This document shows positions 35,114-44,943 of a stretch of 64,000 nucleotides of DNA, in pieces. The translations under genes and the position numbers were made by a program. Positions within the stretch are counted from its first letter, which is position 1; each line of letters begins with the position of its first letter. Below the pieces are notes generated by a model. That model was not told the origin of the DNA, ran no database searches, and worked only from the letters and a program-made list of their open reading frames with translations. Source of the stretch: JABLTI01 sp035528035. Lineage in GTDB: Archaea > Asgardarchaeota > Heimdallarchaeia > JABLTI01. The stretch lies in contig DATKZI010000014.1 in NCBI GenBank assembly GCA_035528035.1, forward strand, positions 1 through 64,000. The letters run 5' to 3'.

Positions 35114-35273
35114 CAATTAATATTTAATGTTAAATCTACTTTTAATACTTTCACAAATTTAATACTATTGTCTTTTATACTTTATGATTAGTTAGAGCTA
35201 AGCAAATCATTGTCATTCACTTTTTTTATAAAAGTATTTTGCAGACAGAATTTTATCTGTTTGTTGAATAAAA

Positions 35274-37109
35274 TTATTCTTTGATTTCTAGCTCAACTTG
35301 CCCATCATTAAATAATGTCAGTTTGTGTAGCTTATTATTGATCATTACATCGTCAACAGATATTTGCCAAATATCATCATGAGGGGGTAATGATTTAACA
35401 ATAGGATCTTCTGTATAGGACACAGTCAATCCCAAGATACCTTCAATTAGAGCAAGCCATGGAACAGCTGAAGACCATCTTTGCTCTATACATGCAGATA
35501 ATGGTATTGGTTTATCTTTATCAGCAGCATAAACTTCAGCAATAGAACCTTCCTGAGAAATCCTCTTTAAACAATTAAAGAAGGGACCAATATCTAAATT
35601 ATAATTCCTCACTCCAGCTATTGTTAAAGCAAGCTGCCAAGGCCAAACAGCACCAAGCTGGTATTTTTCAGGCGAATAAAGCTGATGTTCTTTAGAAACA
35701 GTTCGTATTCCAACTAAATCTAATAATCTTTCACGATCTTTTAATGCTTTATATTGTGTTCTCGCATTTGATTTTTTAAACACCTCATAATAATAACCAA
35801 GACAGACATCCGAATTAACTACTTGTACTTGCTCCTTCTGTCCATCTAAAGCTAAAGCATAAGAGCCAAATTCCGGCATCCAATAAGCATCTTCTATTTT
35901 CTTCTCAAGAGATTTAATCTGTTTATTAAGAGTAACATTATCAATATCAATAGCTGAAAGATCATTAGTTTCTTGATATAATGAAATTTCTTTCATTGCA
36001 CCTACCAAGCAAAGTTGGTCATGTAATGGAGCTATAGGGTAATCTACCCTACTACCATCTGAATGTTTGATATAATCACCTCCATCTCGCCAAGTTTGAT
36101 GAAGCAGTAACTGTCCAGGAAAATGTTGATACTCTATTAAACCATCTTGATCCAAATCAAGGGATAACATGTGATCCCATAATAGTTTGATTTCCTTAGA
36201 ATGAGTATTTAAAATTTCAAAATCCTTTTGGATTCTTGCTAATCGAAAAATTGTTATTAAAAGTAGTGCGTTGCTATCATTAGCATACCAGCTGGGAAAA
36301 TGTTTGTAGTTATTTTCTAGTGATTCTACATCATAATTAAATTCATGAACCGCTCTTCCTGGTTGTTCATTTCTTATTAGATCGATTTTTTTCCCTAAAT
36401 GCTTTAAATGAACCAACACTTCTTCGTGTACTTTTATTGGGTCAAGATAAATCTCTCCTAAAGCACTAATAGCAAAGTCTCGACCAAAAAGTGAAGGAAA
36501 ATAGGGATACCCAGCTGCTTTAATTTCACCATCACTTGTCAACATTCGTAATTTATAGAGAGAACGCAAAGAATTATTGTAGAGATCATTGAGATTTTTA
36601 TCTAAGGTAGTAATTTTAGGTTTGTTTTGTAGCCATTGCTCAAAAGTTGCATAATGTGAAATATGGGCACGCCATCTAGTAAAAAGGCATTTTACTTTTA
36701 ATTGATTTTTATCTTGAGTTACTTTTAATTTTGGATAGTCTTCCCGAATGAATTCATTATCTTTGAGTTTGTAAATTGGTTTGTTAATTTTAGGTAAATT
36801 TTCATCATTCCTAAAATGTAAACTATTCTTGAATATAGCATCAAAATCATAATTTACTGCATAAGGACTAGTATCTCGAAGGATATTTTCTTCGAGAGAA
36901 ATTGTTCGAGTAAAACCTTCTGGATAGTCAATGCTAACTATATTCCCATTATCATTGATTTCTTTTGCTTTATTTAATGATAGATTTGAGGGTATGCTAT
37001 AGCTAAATAGCCAATCACCTAAAGAGAAAACATGAACCTTTTCTTCTATTAAATATGCCCAAAGATAACCATTAGAAATTACTAATTGGTTTTGTTTAGT
37101 TTCATTCAA
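35274..37109 (-). CDS. glycogen debranching enzyme-like (alpha,alpha)6-barrel glycosidase
   Basis: The 611-residue protein has an N-terminal beta-sandwich (residues 1-160) followed by an (alpha/alpha)6 barrel. Barrel motifs resemble amylo-alpha-1,6-glucosidase C-terminal domains: FPSLFGRDFAISALGEI near residue 205, WRDGGDYIKHSDG with the acidic pair near 336, and YQLGAVWPWQLALTIAG near 485. The last 40 residues form a beta cap. No signal peptide, so it should act in the cytoplasm on storage or trehalose-like glucans. TTG at 37109 is chosen because GGTGA lies seven bases ahead. Family is clear; exact linkage specificity is not. Confidence 0.75.
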   Translation of the reverse strand: MNETKQNQLVISNGYLWAYLIEEKVHVFSLGDWLFSYSIPSNLSLNKAKEINDNGNIVSIDYPEGFTRTISLEENILRDTSPYAVNYDFDAIFKNSLHFRNDENLPKINKPIYKLKDNEFIREDYPKLKVTQDKNQLKVKCLFTRWRAHISHYATFEQWLQNKPKITTLDKNLNDLYNNSLRSLYKLRMLTSDGEIKAAGYPYFPSLFGRDFAISALGEIYLDPIKVHEEVLVHLKHLGKKIDLIRNEQPGRAVHEFNYDVESLENNYKHFPSWYANDSNALLLITIFRLARIQKDFEILNTHSKEIKLLWDHMLSLDLDQDGLIEYQHFPGQLLLHQTWRDGGDYIKHSDGSRVDYPIAPLHDQLCLVGAMKEISLYQETNDLSAIDIDNVTLNKQIKSLEKKIEDAYWMPEFGSYALALDGQKEQVQVVNSDVCLGYYYEVFKKSNARTQYKALKDRERLLDLVGIRTVSKEHQLYSPEKYQLGAVWPWQLALTIAGVRNYNLDIGPFFNCLKRISQEGSIAEVYAADKDKPIPLSACIEQRWSSAVPWLALIEGILGLTVSYTEDPIVKSLPPHDDIWQISVDDVMINNKLHKLTLFNDGQVELEIKE

Positions 37110-37274
37110 AAATATTTCACCAACTTAATGAACTAAATTCGATTCTATAATAACATAATCTTCAATTGATATTATGTAATTTATGGATAAAGAAATAGAA
37201 TTTTTACTGAATCAAAAGAAGAAAAACATTATTTAACTATAAATAAATGAAATTAGGTTTGGAGGAATACTAAT

Positions 37275-38060
37275 TTGAAAATTTTATTGATACATGGAAG
37301 TCCACGAAAAAAAGGCAATACCACTAAAATTGCTAAAATAATTGAAGATACCATAAACAAACATTCTGACATTAATTTCGAGTGGTTATTTCTAAAAGAT
37401 TATCCTTTAGGCGAATGTTTAGGTTGTGCTATTTGTGTAGAAAAAGGCGAAGAAAAATGTCCATTAAAAGACTCAAGAGATAAGATACTCGAGAAAATGT
37501 ATGGAGCAGATGGATTGATCTTAATTTCACCTATGTATTCATTCCATGTTTCTACCATCATGAAAGCCTTTATTGATCATCTTACTTTTCTCGTTCATAG
37601 ACCAAGATTTCATAAAAAGAAAGCTATGGTTGTTGGCTTAGCAGGTGGTCCTAATAAAGTTGTAAGAAAATACCTTGCCCAAAATGCTCATGCATGGGGA
37701 TATGATGTAGAAGTTCAATTAAGTACTATTGCTCACCTTGATGCTTTACGTCCCAAATTTGAGAAAAGCAATCGCAAAAGTATTACAAAGGCATCAGAAA
37801 AATTCTATCAATCACTCAAGAAGAATAAAGTTAGAAAACCAAAATTATTTGATCTTTTCTATTTTGGAATGTGGCAACATAATGCCAAAGTAAATGAAAT
37901 TGAATTACCTACTGATTTTAAATATTGGACAGAAAAAGGATGGTTTGATACTAGGTATTATTATAAAACTAGAATTTTCAATCCCTTTAAGTTACTTTTA
38001 GCAGCAATAGGAAAAAAAATATTAAAATCAGTAATGCATCGCGTTTACAAAAATTATTAA
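37275..38060 (+). CDS. iron-sulfur flavoprotein (NADPH-dependent FMN reductase fold)
   Basis: The flavodoxin-like domain begins with LLIHGSPRKKGNT, the FMN phosphate loop. A compact cluster motif C-x2-C-x2-C-x7-C (Cys48, 51, 54, 62) is the mark of the Isf family of anaerobic archaea and bacteria. ISPMYSFHVS (near residue 95) is the second FMN contact. About 80 extra basic and aromatic residues at the C-terminus are unusual. Isf proteins carry electrons from ferredoxin and reduce O2 or peroxide in methanogens. The TTG start follows GGAGG at ten bases. Confidence 0.85.
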   Translation: MKILLIHGSPRKKGNTTKIAKIIEDTINKHSDINFEWLFLKDYPLGECLGCAICVEKGEEKCPLKDSRDKILEKMYGADGLILISPMYSFHVSTIMKAFIDHLTFLVHRPRFHKKKAMVVGLAGGPNKVVRKYLAQNAHAWGYDVEVQLSTIAHLDALRPKFEKSNRKSITKASEKFYQSLKKNKVRKPKLFDLFYFGMWQHNAKVNEIELPTDFKYWTEKGWFDTRYYYKTRIFNPFKLLLAAIGKKILKSVMHRVYKNY

Positions 38061-38062
38061 AA

Positions 38063-38091
38063 GAACTTGGGCTAAAAAAGACCCAAAGTTC
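38063..38091. terminator. bidirectional hairpin between convergent genes
   Basis: GAACTTGGG pairs with CCCAAAGTTC (one bulge), with an A-rich loop; CTATTTTAATT follows on the plus strand. It overlaps the last codons of the minus-strand DUF1624 gene. Confidence 0.5.
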
Positions 38092-39898
38092 CTATTTTAA
38101 TTGAAAAGCATGCTACATAGAAAGCTATGAATAAAATTGTACCAATAATTGACATAATGAAAGCTGCTTTGTTTCGTTTATTTTTTCCTTCTGTTTTTCT
38201 AGCATTCAAAGAAACAAATAATCCAATAATGCTTACAATATTGAAAAGTATAGTCACTAAGCCTACAATTGATAATATAAGGGCTAATTTTGAATCTCGT
38301 TGTTCTTTACAGAATTGCTCTTCATTTTTCTCTTTTTCTTGAATGGGATCTGATAGATCAATCCAAGTAGGATTATAGAATGTTTTTTCAACATTAATTT
38401 GTCCCTTTTGCCACCATTTAACAGAACTATCAAATCGTAATTTTCGCGCAGGAACGATATTATTACCAATTGTTCGAATCAACCATTCTAATGAGCCAAC
38501 ATACCTGATTTTTTCCCAACCTTTAAGGATGAAATAATAAAGAGCATAAGCTAAGAAAATTGTAAAGAATAAACCACCCCAAAAGAGTTTTTGATAGGCT
38601 ACAAAAGTCAAGATTGAAGAAGTAAAAAAGAAGACATAATAAAACAAGAATTGATTGTTATAATTGGAAAGAGCTACTGTACCAAATCTTCTAACAAATT
38701 TAGTTTTATCTGAAAATAATTTACTTTTACCTCGAAATTCTATTAATCGGAAAAAGAACATTATTAACATAATACTGTAACCGTTGACAACCAGAAATTG
38801 TGCTAACCAAGCAAATAATGGAATCCTAGGGTCAAAATCAGGCGACCAATGCCGATGATAAGGGATATATTGATATAATTCTGCTGCTGCTTCAAAACCA
38901 TAAGCATTCATAAAATTAATAATAATTATTATTACTCCAACAATACCAAGCAAAAACATTCCAGTACCAATCAAAAACATATTTCTTGGGAATTTCTTAT
39001 TTATTTCTTCTCGAGGTTTTGAGATAACAATCCCTATTATGCTTCCAATAAAAGAAATAGCAAGGTAGGGGAATAAAGGTTCCATAGGAGCTGCCAGAGC
39101 ACTGAAAAAAGGTGCTGTAACAATCCGCCACCAACTATCTTGCCCAATTACAGGTACAAAAGACATATTGCCAGTTTCAGGTATTAATCCAAAAGGATAA
39201 CCTGGTAAAATAACTTTAACTAGTTCCCAAACTGGTAGGGTTAAAGCGACTACTACTACTGCTAAAATAGCATAAGAAATGATCAAACGTTTTCTATTTT
39301 GCCAATTCTTTTTTAATGAAAGTAAACCTTGAATACAACCATTAAGAATAATACACCAGGCTATCGTGTGAATCGTTTCAAAATGATTGCTCCGCCAGAG
39401 TAATACTTGCCAATTATAATTAACAACTTCCCCAAAATGCTCATAGTTCGATAAGGGATTATATTGAAAATAATCTGCAGGATTATTGAGAAATTTAAAG
39501 AAATTACCTAAAGCACCATTATAACCAATTAATGCTTCGCATAGCATAGCGAAAATTAATAACAAAAATCCACCAACTACTTGTTTTATAACTAAACCTT
39601 TTACTGACTCTCCTCTTTCTAGTTCTCGATACATACTAACCATATTACTTGATGCTGAAACTATAAGGAAAAAGCCAGCTAATCCGCCATAGAATGGTAT
39701 TATTGCTAAAGCAATCAAATTAACCAAAGGTAAATTATCTAAATCAGCAAGTAAAACATCTATGTTTAAAACCAAAATCAAAGTATGTAAACCGATCATA
39801 AGAAAAATTGCTAAGCCTCGAGCAAAATCAAGGGTGGCAAAACGCTTACTACCAGAAACAGGTTTTTTTATTCTATCACCTAAAACGTTAAGGTCCAT
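38072..39898 (-). CDS. DUF1624 / heparan-alpha-glucosaminide acetyltransferase-like membrane protein with C-terminal DUF4190-like domain
   Basis: The 608-residue protein begins with RFATLDFARGLAIFLMIGLHTL and FLIVSASSNMVSMYRELERG, as in DUF1624/HGSNAT-type membrane acyltransferases with about ten helices. Residues 545-608 add two helices with ALILSIVGLVTILFNIVSIIG, a DUF4190-like module. These enzymes move acyl groups across the membrane onto sugars. A paralogue without the extra module lies at 55732-57216. GGGAGAT precedes the ATG. The acyl acceptor is unknown; surface glycan acetylation is a reasonable guess. Confidence 0.75.
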   Translation of the reverse strand: MDLNVLGDRIKKPVSGSKRFATLDFARGLAIFLMIGLHTLILVLNIDVLLADLDNLPLVNLIALAIIPFYGGLAGFFLIVSASSNMVSMYRELERGESVKGLVIKQVVGGFLLLIFAMLCEALIGYNGALGNFFKFLNNPADYFQYNPLSNYEHFGEVVNYNWQVLLWRSNHFETIHTIAWCIILNGCIQGLLSLKKNWQNRKRLIISYAILAVVVVALTLPVWELVKVILPGYPFGLIPETGNMSFVPVIGQDSWWRIVTAPFFSALAAPMEPLFPYLAISFIGSIIGIVISKPREEINKKFPRNMFLIGTGMFLLGIVGVIIIIINFMNAYGFEAAAELYQYIPYHRHWSPDFDPRIPLFAWLAQFLVVNGYSIMLIMFFFRLIEFRGKSKLFSDKTKFVRRFGTVALSNYNNQFLFYYVFFFTSSILTFVAYQKLFWGGLFFTIFLAYALYYFILKGWEKIRYVGSLEWLIRTIGNNIVPARKLRFDSSVKWWQKGQINVEKTFYNPTWIDLSDPIQEKEKNEEQFCKEQRDSKLALILSIVGLVTILFNIVSIIGLFVSLNARKTEGKNKRNKAAFIMSIIGTILFIAFYVACFSIKIGTLGLF

Positions 39899-40027
39899 TT
39901 ATAATATCTCCCAATAAAGATAAATGCCATTTTTTCTTTAGTAAGTTTTAAACTTTATATAGTTTATTACTTTCAATGAAAAATTAGTAAATACAAAAAA
40001 ACGTTAATGAGAAAAAAATAAAAGTTA

Positions 40028-40342
40028 TTACTCATGTTTACGCCTTTTTCGTGCACCTTGAATACCGCTGAAATCCTTAGGTTTCTCTGCTTTATAAGCA
40101 ATAAAATTGATACCACAAGAAGAACATACAACACTATCAGGTTCATTTAATGTCTTACAATTCGGGCATTCAATTTTAGTTTCGGAAGTATCAAACCCTT
40201 TGATCGATTTTCTTGAGTCTTGTTTACAATAAACACAAATGACTTTTCCCTTTTTCAATAATTTCCCACAATGGGGACATTTCATAGGTTGATCGATATT
40301 TTTAGCTATTGAAACAATTTTCCAATTAATAATTCTTGACAT
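40028..40342 (-). CDS. double zinc-ribbon protein
   Basis: The 104-residue protein has two zinc ribbons: CPHCGKLLKKGKVICVYC (two CxxC pairs) and CPNCKTLNEPDSVVCSSCG (two CxxC pairs), with a basic tail ending GARKRRKHE. Such double ribbons bind nucleic acid or protein partners. The first 19 residues before the ribbon (MSRIINWKIV...) could be untranslated if the ATG at 40285 is used; neither start has a clear ribosome site. It stands alone. Confidence 0.75.
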   Translation of the reverse strand: MSRIINWKIVSIAKNIDQPMKCPHCGKLLKKGKVICVYCKQDSRKSIKGFDTSETKIECPNCKTLNEPDSVVCSSCGINFIAYKAEKPKDFSGIQGARKRRKHE

Positions 40343-40527
40343 TTGGAATCGCTAGTTTAATAATTCACTAATTACTATTTAAAACTATTAGAATTTTTTA
40401 TCGCTAATCTTTTTATTATTTCAATGATTTTCTAATAAAATATTTTATTTATAAGCTTAATACATTTGTATTAAAAGTTTTATAGTAAGATATTTTATTC
40501 ATATGATTTTTTTATTATTGATGATAG

Positions 40528-41346
40528 ATGAAAGGTCTTGATGAGTTTTTTAAAGCAAACAAGAAAATGTGGGATAATTCTGTAGCTCGTAATTTAAAAA
40601 ATGAGGAAATTTACAAGACAAAGGAATTGCTCGATGGTAAAATCGTACTTAACTCTATAGAACTTGAAGAATTAGGAGATGTTTCTGGAAAGAAACTACT
40701 ACATTTACAATGTCATTTCGGTTTAGATACTCTTTCATGGGCAAGATTAGGAGCTATAGTAACAGGTGTAGATTTTTCAACGGAAGCAATTAATTTAGCT
40801 AAATCGTTAGCAAAGAAAGCGAATCTAAAAGCTAATTTCATAGAATCAAATATCTATGATCTGCCTAAATTATTAGATGAAAAATATGATATCGTATTTA
40901 CCTCTTATGGCGTTCTTTGTTGGTTGAATGATATTAAAGAATGGGGAAGGATTGTTTCTCACTTTCTTAAAAAAGGTGGGGTTTTTTACATCGCAGAATT
41001 TCACCCTTTCATACAAGTTTTCGATTATGATAATCCCAATGAATTTGAATTAAAAGACAGTTATTTTTACAAACCTGAACCAAATATCTTTGAAAGTGAA
41101 AATGAAAATAATTTGAATAATGGTGAAATTATAATAGAAAAAAGCTATGAATGGATCCATGGGATTGGTATAATAATTACCTCACTTATTGAAGCGGGAT
41201 TAGATATACGGTTTATGCATGAATTCAATAAAGCACCTTTTCCAAGATTTCAATTCTTAACACAAGCAAAAGATGGTTATTGGTATTTTAATAATCTTGA
41301 CTATGAACTACCACTAATTTATTCAATTAAAGCAACTAAAAAATAA
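40528..41346 (+). CDS. class I SAM-dependent methyltransferase
   Basis: The 272-residue protein has motif I LLHLQCHFGLDTLSWARLGA (residues 54-73), an acidic SAM-binding residue in VTGVDFSTEAINLA, and a motif IV-like FTSYGVLCWL region. The C-terminal third has an insert rich in Asn and Glu (DNPNEFELK...ENENNLNN) and aromatic residues. This resembles small-molecule methyltransferases of the UbiE/MenG type, but the substrate is unknown. ATG at 40528 lies in an AT-rich leader with no strong ribosome site, so it may be leaderless. Confidence 0.8.
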   Translation: MKGLDEFFKANKKMWDNSVARNLKNEEIYKTKELLDGKIVLNSIELEELGDVSGKKLLHLQCHFGLDTLSWARLGAIVTGVDFSTEAINLAKSLAKKANLKANFIESNIYDLPKLLDEKYDIVFTSYGVLCWLNDIKEWGRIVSHFLKKGGVFYIAEFHPFIQVFDYDNPNEFELKDSYFYKPEPNIFESENENNLNNGEIIIEKSYEWIHGIGIIITSLIEAGLDIRFMHEFNKAPFPRFQFLTQAKDGYWYFNNLDYELPLIYSIKATKK

Positions 41347-41348
41347 AA

Positions 41349-41375
41349 GAAAGGAAGATTATCTTCTTTTTTTAT
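41349..41375 (+). terminator. terminator of the methyltransferase gene
   Basis: GGAAGATTATCTTC forms a short stem and is followed by TTTTTTT, directly after the stop codon. Confidence 0.6.
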
Positions 41376-41439
41376 TCAAATTAAGAAAATTAATGTAAAT
41401 TAAATAATAAAATTATCTTTCAACAGGGGGAATATCCTT

Positions 41440-42459
41440 TTACTCACTTGTTGTTTTGATTGGTAATGATTCTTCTTTTTTTTCGATTGTTAATTCAGCT
41501 AATGTTTCATCATGTTTTTTAGCAAGCTCTTCTTCATGTTCCTCTTTTTGTGCTTTGAAAATTGAAAGTAACGCAACACCTACTATTATGAAAATTATTG
41601 ATAGAATTTTGAGTGCTTTTTGCCATGGTTCTAATGTAGGCCAAATAATGTGCCATTCATTAAAAACAAAAATACCAGCCATGATTTGCATAAAAAGTCT
41701 TGAGATATCAATTGTAGGAGAAACAACTAATGCTTTTCCCTTTTGTAAAGACATTTGTTGGGATGTGAAAGCAACTAAATAACCTAAGCACATTAATGCA
41801 AGATAGATCCACCATTGCCAAGCACTTAAAGAATTTTTAAGGAAATCACTTATAGTAGCGAACGTTAAACTCCCTACTGCCCCTTTTGCAAAAATCGTTG
41901 CTATTGCATAGGATAAACCCGAACTTGTTGCAAGTAATGCTCCTACTTGGGGATATTTCCGTTTATGAGTAGCTATTCGTAATAATGCTATAATTGCTAT
42001 AAATGCACAGAGAAACCCAATTGCACTTGCTTCTCTAAAATAATCAGATATTTCTTCTAAATTATAATTTCCTGATTCAATTGGTGCTACTATGTATAAA
42101 GTTGTAATTGCACCCATAACTATAGTTATCCCAATTATTTCTATCAGTCTAATTGGTTCTTTCAGGTATAACCAAGAAAATAATATTAAGACTATAAAGC
42201 CAATACCCATTGTTGGAGCTATCAAAGATAAGGAACCAATTTTTAAAGCATACATAAGAGGGAACCATTGAATGATAGTTAAACTAAAACCAAAGAACCA
42301 TGTTTTACAACGAGCAAAATTTTTGATATTCTGCCAGGCGGATTGCTCATCTATATCAGGTAATGTACAAGCTCCTTTTCTTTTAAAAATTAAACCAATA
42401 TTATAAATGGAATTAGCGGCAATAGCTAATAATACAGCTATAACATTATCTGAAACCAT
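41440..42459 (-). CDS. DMT-superfamily transporter (EamA/NIPA-like)
   Basis: About 339 residues with nine or ten helices in two repeats. It begins VSDNVIAVLLAIAANSIYNIGLIFKRKGA; LKIGSLSLIAPTMGIGFIVLILFSWLYLKEPI is the EamA-type helix 3-4 signature. The C-terminus is a charged Glu/Lys-rich cytoplasmic tail. ATG at 42459 is selected because AGGAGA stands six bases ahead; the longer frame from 42510 has no site. Members export metabolites or carry Mg2+; no substrate can be assigned. Confidence 0.8.
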   Translation of the reverse strand: MVSDNVIAVLLAIAANSIYNIGLIFKRKGACTLPDIDEQSAWQNIKNFARCKTWFFGFSLTIIQWFPLMYALKIGSLSLIAPTMGIGFIVLILFSWLYLKEPIRLIEIIGITIVMGAITTLYIVAPIESGNYNLEEISDYFREASAIGFLCAFIAIIALLRIATHKRKYPQVGALLATSSGLSYAIATIFAKGAVGSLTFATISDFLKNSLSAWQWWIYLALMCLGYLVAFTSQQMSLQKGKALVVSPTIDISRLFMQIMAGIFVFNEWHIIWPTLEPWQKALKILSIIFIIVGVALLSIFKAQKEEHEEELAKKHDETLAELTIEKKEESLPIKTTSE

Positions 42460-42792
42460 GACTATTCTCCTATAATGCAGATTCGTAGGTAATATGTTTA
42501 CTTGTTGCAAAAATAAGAATGTTTGCCTATACTAATATTTTTTTGATTATTTTTCAGAACTTTTTTCAGGAAAATAAATACTAAAATTAAAGTTAAATTA
42601 AAATATCAATTTTATTAAGAAAAATTTTTAGTCTTTAATACTTATCTTATATAGGAGGGTGTTAAAATCTTTAAATCAAGTTCTAGTTTCTTAATAATCT
42701 TTGAAATTTAGTATTGACTATCAACTTGAGTATATTTATTTTAAAACATCAATCTAGATGATTTGCCCATTTAGAAAATGGAGATATGTTCA

Positions 42793-43830
42793 ATGAAAAA
42801 AATAGGAATACCACGAGCATTAATCTACTATAAATTTTCAAAATTATGGATTCCTTTTTTTGAAAACTTAGGAACAGAAGTACTAATTTCATCAGCAACT
42901 ACTAAAGCAATAAAAATTGATGCAGTTAGTTACGCGCCAAATGAAGATTGTTATTCAACAAAACTTTATTATGGTCATGCTTTGGCTTTAAAAGATAAAG
43001 TTGACTTTCTCTTTATCCCACGTTTTGGTGGTAGCGATAAAAGAAATGTTGGTTGCCCGAAATTCATTGGATTAGCTGAAGTATTAACTTCAATGTTTCC
43101 TGACTTACCGCCTATTATTATGCCTCATTATAATAGAGCAAAAGGAAGAGACACTAAAATAAGTTTCTTTACTAAAGCATATAAAGTCGGATTAAAATTT
43201 ACTAAAAACCCTATCAAAATCATTAAAGCTTTCAATAAAGCAGTAAAGAGCTATAAAGAATATAAGAAACATTTGATCATTGATGAAGAAACGCTTCATA
43301 AATGGGAAAGGTCTGAAATCTCGCTAAATAATCTTCAGGATTTTAGGAATAGTGAAAGGATACTTAGAGTAGCACTTGTGGCTCATTCTTACGTTCTTAA
43401 TGATCCTTTTATTTCATTAAATATTCTAACAATGTTGAATAAATTAGGAGTAGATGTTATTCTCTCAGAACAAATGCCAAGAGAACTGATAGAAAATCAA
43501 CTCAAAAAACAAAATTTTCAAATATATTTTGATTATGAAAGAGAAATCCTTGGTACAATAATGCATTTCTTGGAAAGTAAAACAATAGATGGAATAATAC
43601 ATATCATGGTTTTTAGCTGTGGACCGGATTCTATTGCTGGAGAAATGGCTTCAAGATATTCAAAGAGAGACCCTCATGTTCCATTACTTCAATTAGTCTT
43701 TGATGAATTAACTGCTGAGACGGGATTAAAGACAAGAGTTGAAGCATTCATCGATATGTTAAGAATGTCAAGTGAAAACAGAATCAAATATTCAAATGGT
43801 GAAATTGCTGAACCATTAGAAACAAAATAA
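42793..43830 (+). CDS. acyl-CoA dehydratase activase-related protein (DUF2229-like), first of three
   Basis: The protein of about 345 residues starts MKKIGIPRALIYYKFSKLW and has NEDCYSTKLYYGHALAL, FIPRFGGSDKRNVGCPKFIGLAEVL and FSCGPDSIAGEMASRYSKR, then a DELTAETGLKTRVEAFIDML tail. This is the domain found at the C-terminus of large 2-hydroxyglutaryl-CoA dehydratase activase proteins in bacteria (DUF2229), related to HgdB-type subunits. Cysteines Cys53, Cys86 and Cys280 (approximate) may bind an Fe-S cluster. ATG at 42793 is preferred over 42778 because GGAG precedes it. It is the first of three linked genes. Confidence 0.75.
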   Translation: MKKIGIPRALIYYKFSKLWIPFFENLGTEVLISSATTKAIKIDAVSYAPNEDCYSTKLYYGHALALKDKVDFLFIPRFGGSDKRNVGCPKFIGLAEVLTSMFPDLPPIIMPHYNRAKGRDTKISFFTKAYKVGLKFTKNPIKIIKAFNKAVKSYKEYKKHLIIDEETLHKWERSEISLNNLQDFRNSERILRVALVAHSYVLNDPFISLNILTMLNKLGVDVILSEQMPRELIENQLKKQNFQIYFDYEREILGTIMHFLESKTIDGIIHIMVFSCGPDSIAGEMASRYSKRDPHVPLLQLVFDELTAETGLKTRVEAFIDMLRMSSENRIKYSNGEIAEPLETK

Positions 43831-43860
43831 ATACAATAAAGAAAAATGAGTGGATAAATA

Positions 43861-44943
43861 ATGGCTATTTCATTTCCCCATGTTGGATCATTCACCTATG
43901 TTATGGAATCTATTGTAAGAGAAATGAATAGAAATGATGTTGTAGTTCCTAACAAACCAACAAAAAGGACAAAACAATTAGGTGCTCAATATTCACCTGA
44001 ATTTATTTGTACTCCATTTAAGATGCTTCTAGGTTCTTTTATCGAAGTCTTAGAACAAGGAGCGCATGAGTTAGTAGGAACATTATTTGTTGATTATTGC
44101 AGATTAGGTTTTTATACACCAATTTATGAATTAATTTTGGAGGATATGGGATTTGATTTTGAATTTCTATATTTGAATTTTGACCAACCAATTGGTTTTA
44201 TTAAAGAAATGAAAAATCGTACTAAAGGTTTAGGTTACCTTGATACCATACGAGCTTTCCAAATTGGTTGGGTGAAAAATCGAAGAATTGATCAAATTGA
44301 CAAGTATCTAAATTCCTATCGTGCAGTTGAATTAAGTAAAGGTTCAACAGAAGCTGTAGCAGAAGAAGCATACCAACTTGTTGTTCAAACCAAGGGTATG
44401 AAAAATATTAGAAAACTAAGAAAAATCATATCAAATATGTTTGAAGAAACAGTCGAGATCGATAAAAAAGCTAATCCACTAAAAGTTTGTGTCTTAGGTG
44501 AATTATACGCTGTAGTGGAACCAGCAATAAATCTCTATGTAATGAAACGATTAAACAAATTAGGAGTAATAGCTGATACTCCAATTTCTTTCACAAGATG
44601 GATAGATATAGGAGCAAGAATGAATTTCTTCAATAAACCTGAATTCAAAATTGAAATAAAGAAAGCCAAACCATATGTTCAATATCGGTTAGGAGGGAAA
44701 ACACAGGAATCAATTGGAGGGATAATTGATTTTAAAGAAAAAGGATGGGATGGAGTTATTCATCTATATCCCTTCACTTGTATGCCAGAAATTATTACTA
44801 GAAGTATAATCCCTCAAGTTAGCAAGGATTGTGATATTCCAGTATTATCTTTGGTTGTAGATGAACATACAAGTGAAACAGGATATCAAACCAGAGTAGA
44901 AGCTTTTGTAGATTTACTTAGCAGGAGAAAAAATAATGAATAA
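43861..44943 (+). CDS. acyl-CoA dehydratase activase-related protein (DUF2229-like), second of three
   Basis: The 360-residue protein is homologous to the gene before it. It has ISFPHVGSFTYVMESIVREM, YSPEFICTPFKMLLGSF, a FVDYCRLGFYTP region and HLYPFTCMPEIITRSIIPQV, and ends DEHTSETGYQTRVEAFVDLL. Each cysteine-bearing loop matches a possible Fe-S ligand of the HgdB/DUF2229 fold. It overlaps the activase gene by eight bases, so translation is coupled. The two DUF2229-like proteins probably pair as a heterodimer that receives an electron from the activase; the final substrate is unknown. Confidence 0.8.
   Translation: MAISFPHVGSFTYVMESIVREMNRNDVVVPNKPTKRTKQLGAQYSPEFICTPFKMLLGSFIEVLEQGAHELVGTLFVDYCRLGFYTPIYELILEDMGFDFEFLYLNFDQPIGFIKEMKNRTKGLGYLDTIRAFQIGWVKNRRIDQIDKYLNSYRAVELSKGSTEAVAEEAYQLVVQTKGMKNIRKLRKIISNMFEETVEIDKKANPLKVCVLGELYAVVEPAINLYVMKRLNKLGVIADTPISFTRWIDIGARMNFFNKPEFKIEIKKAKPYVQYRLGGKTQESIGGIIDFKEKGWDGVIHLYPFTCMPEIITRSIIPQVSKDCDIPVLSLVVDEHTSETGYQTRVEAFVDLLSRRKNNE

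Noticed and set aside
42653..42680. GGAGGGTG as a ribosome site for a missed gene
   Set aside because: No start codon lies within a workable distance, and the frame after it is short and lacks coding character.
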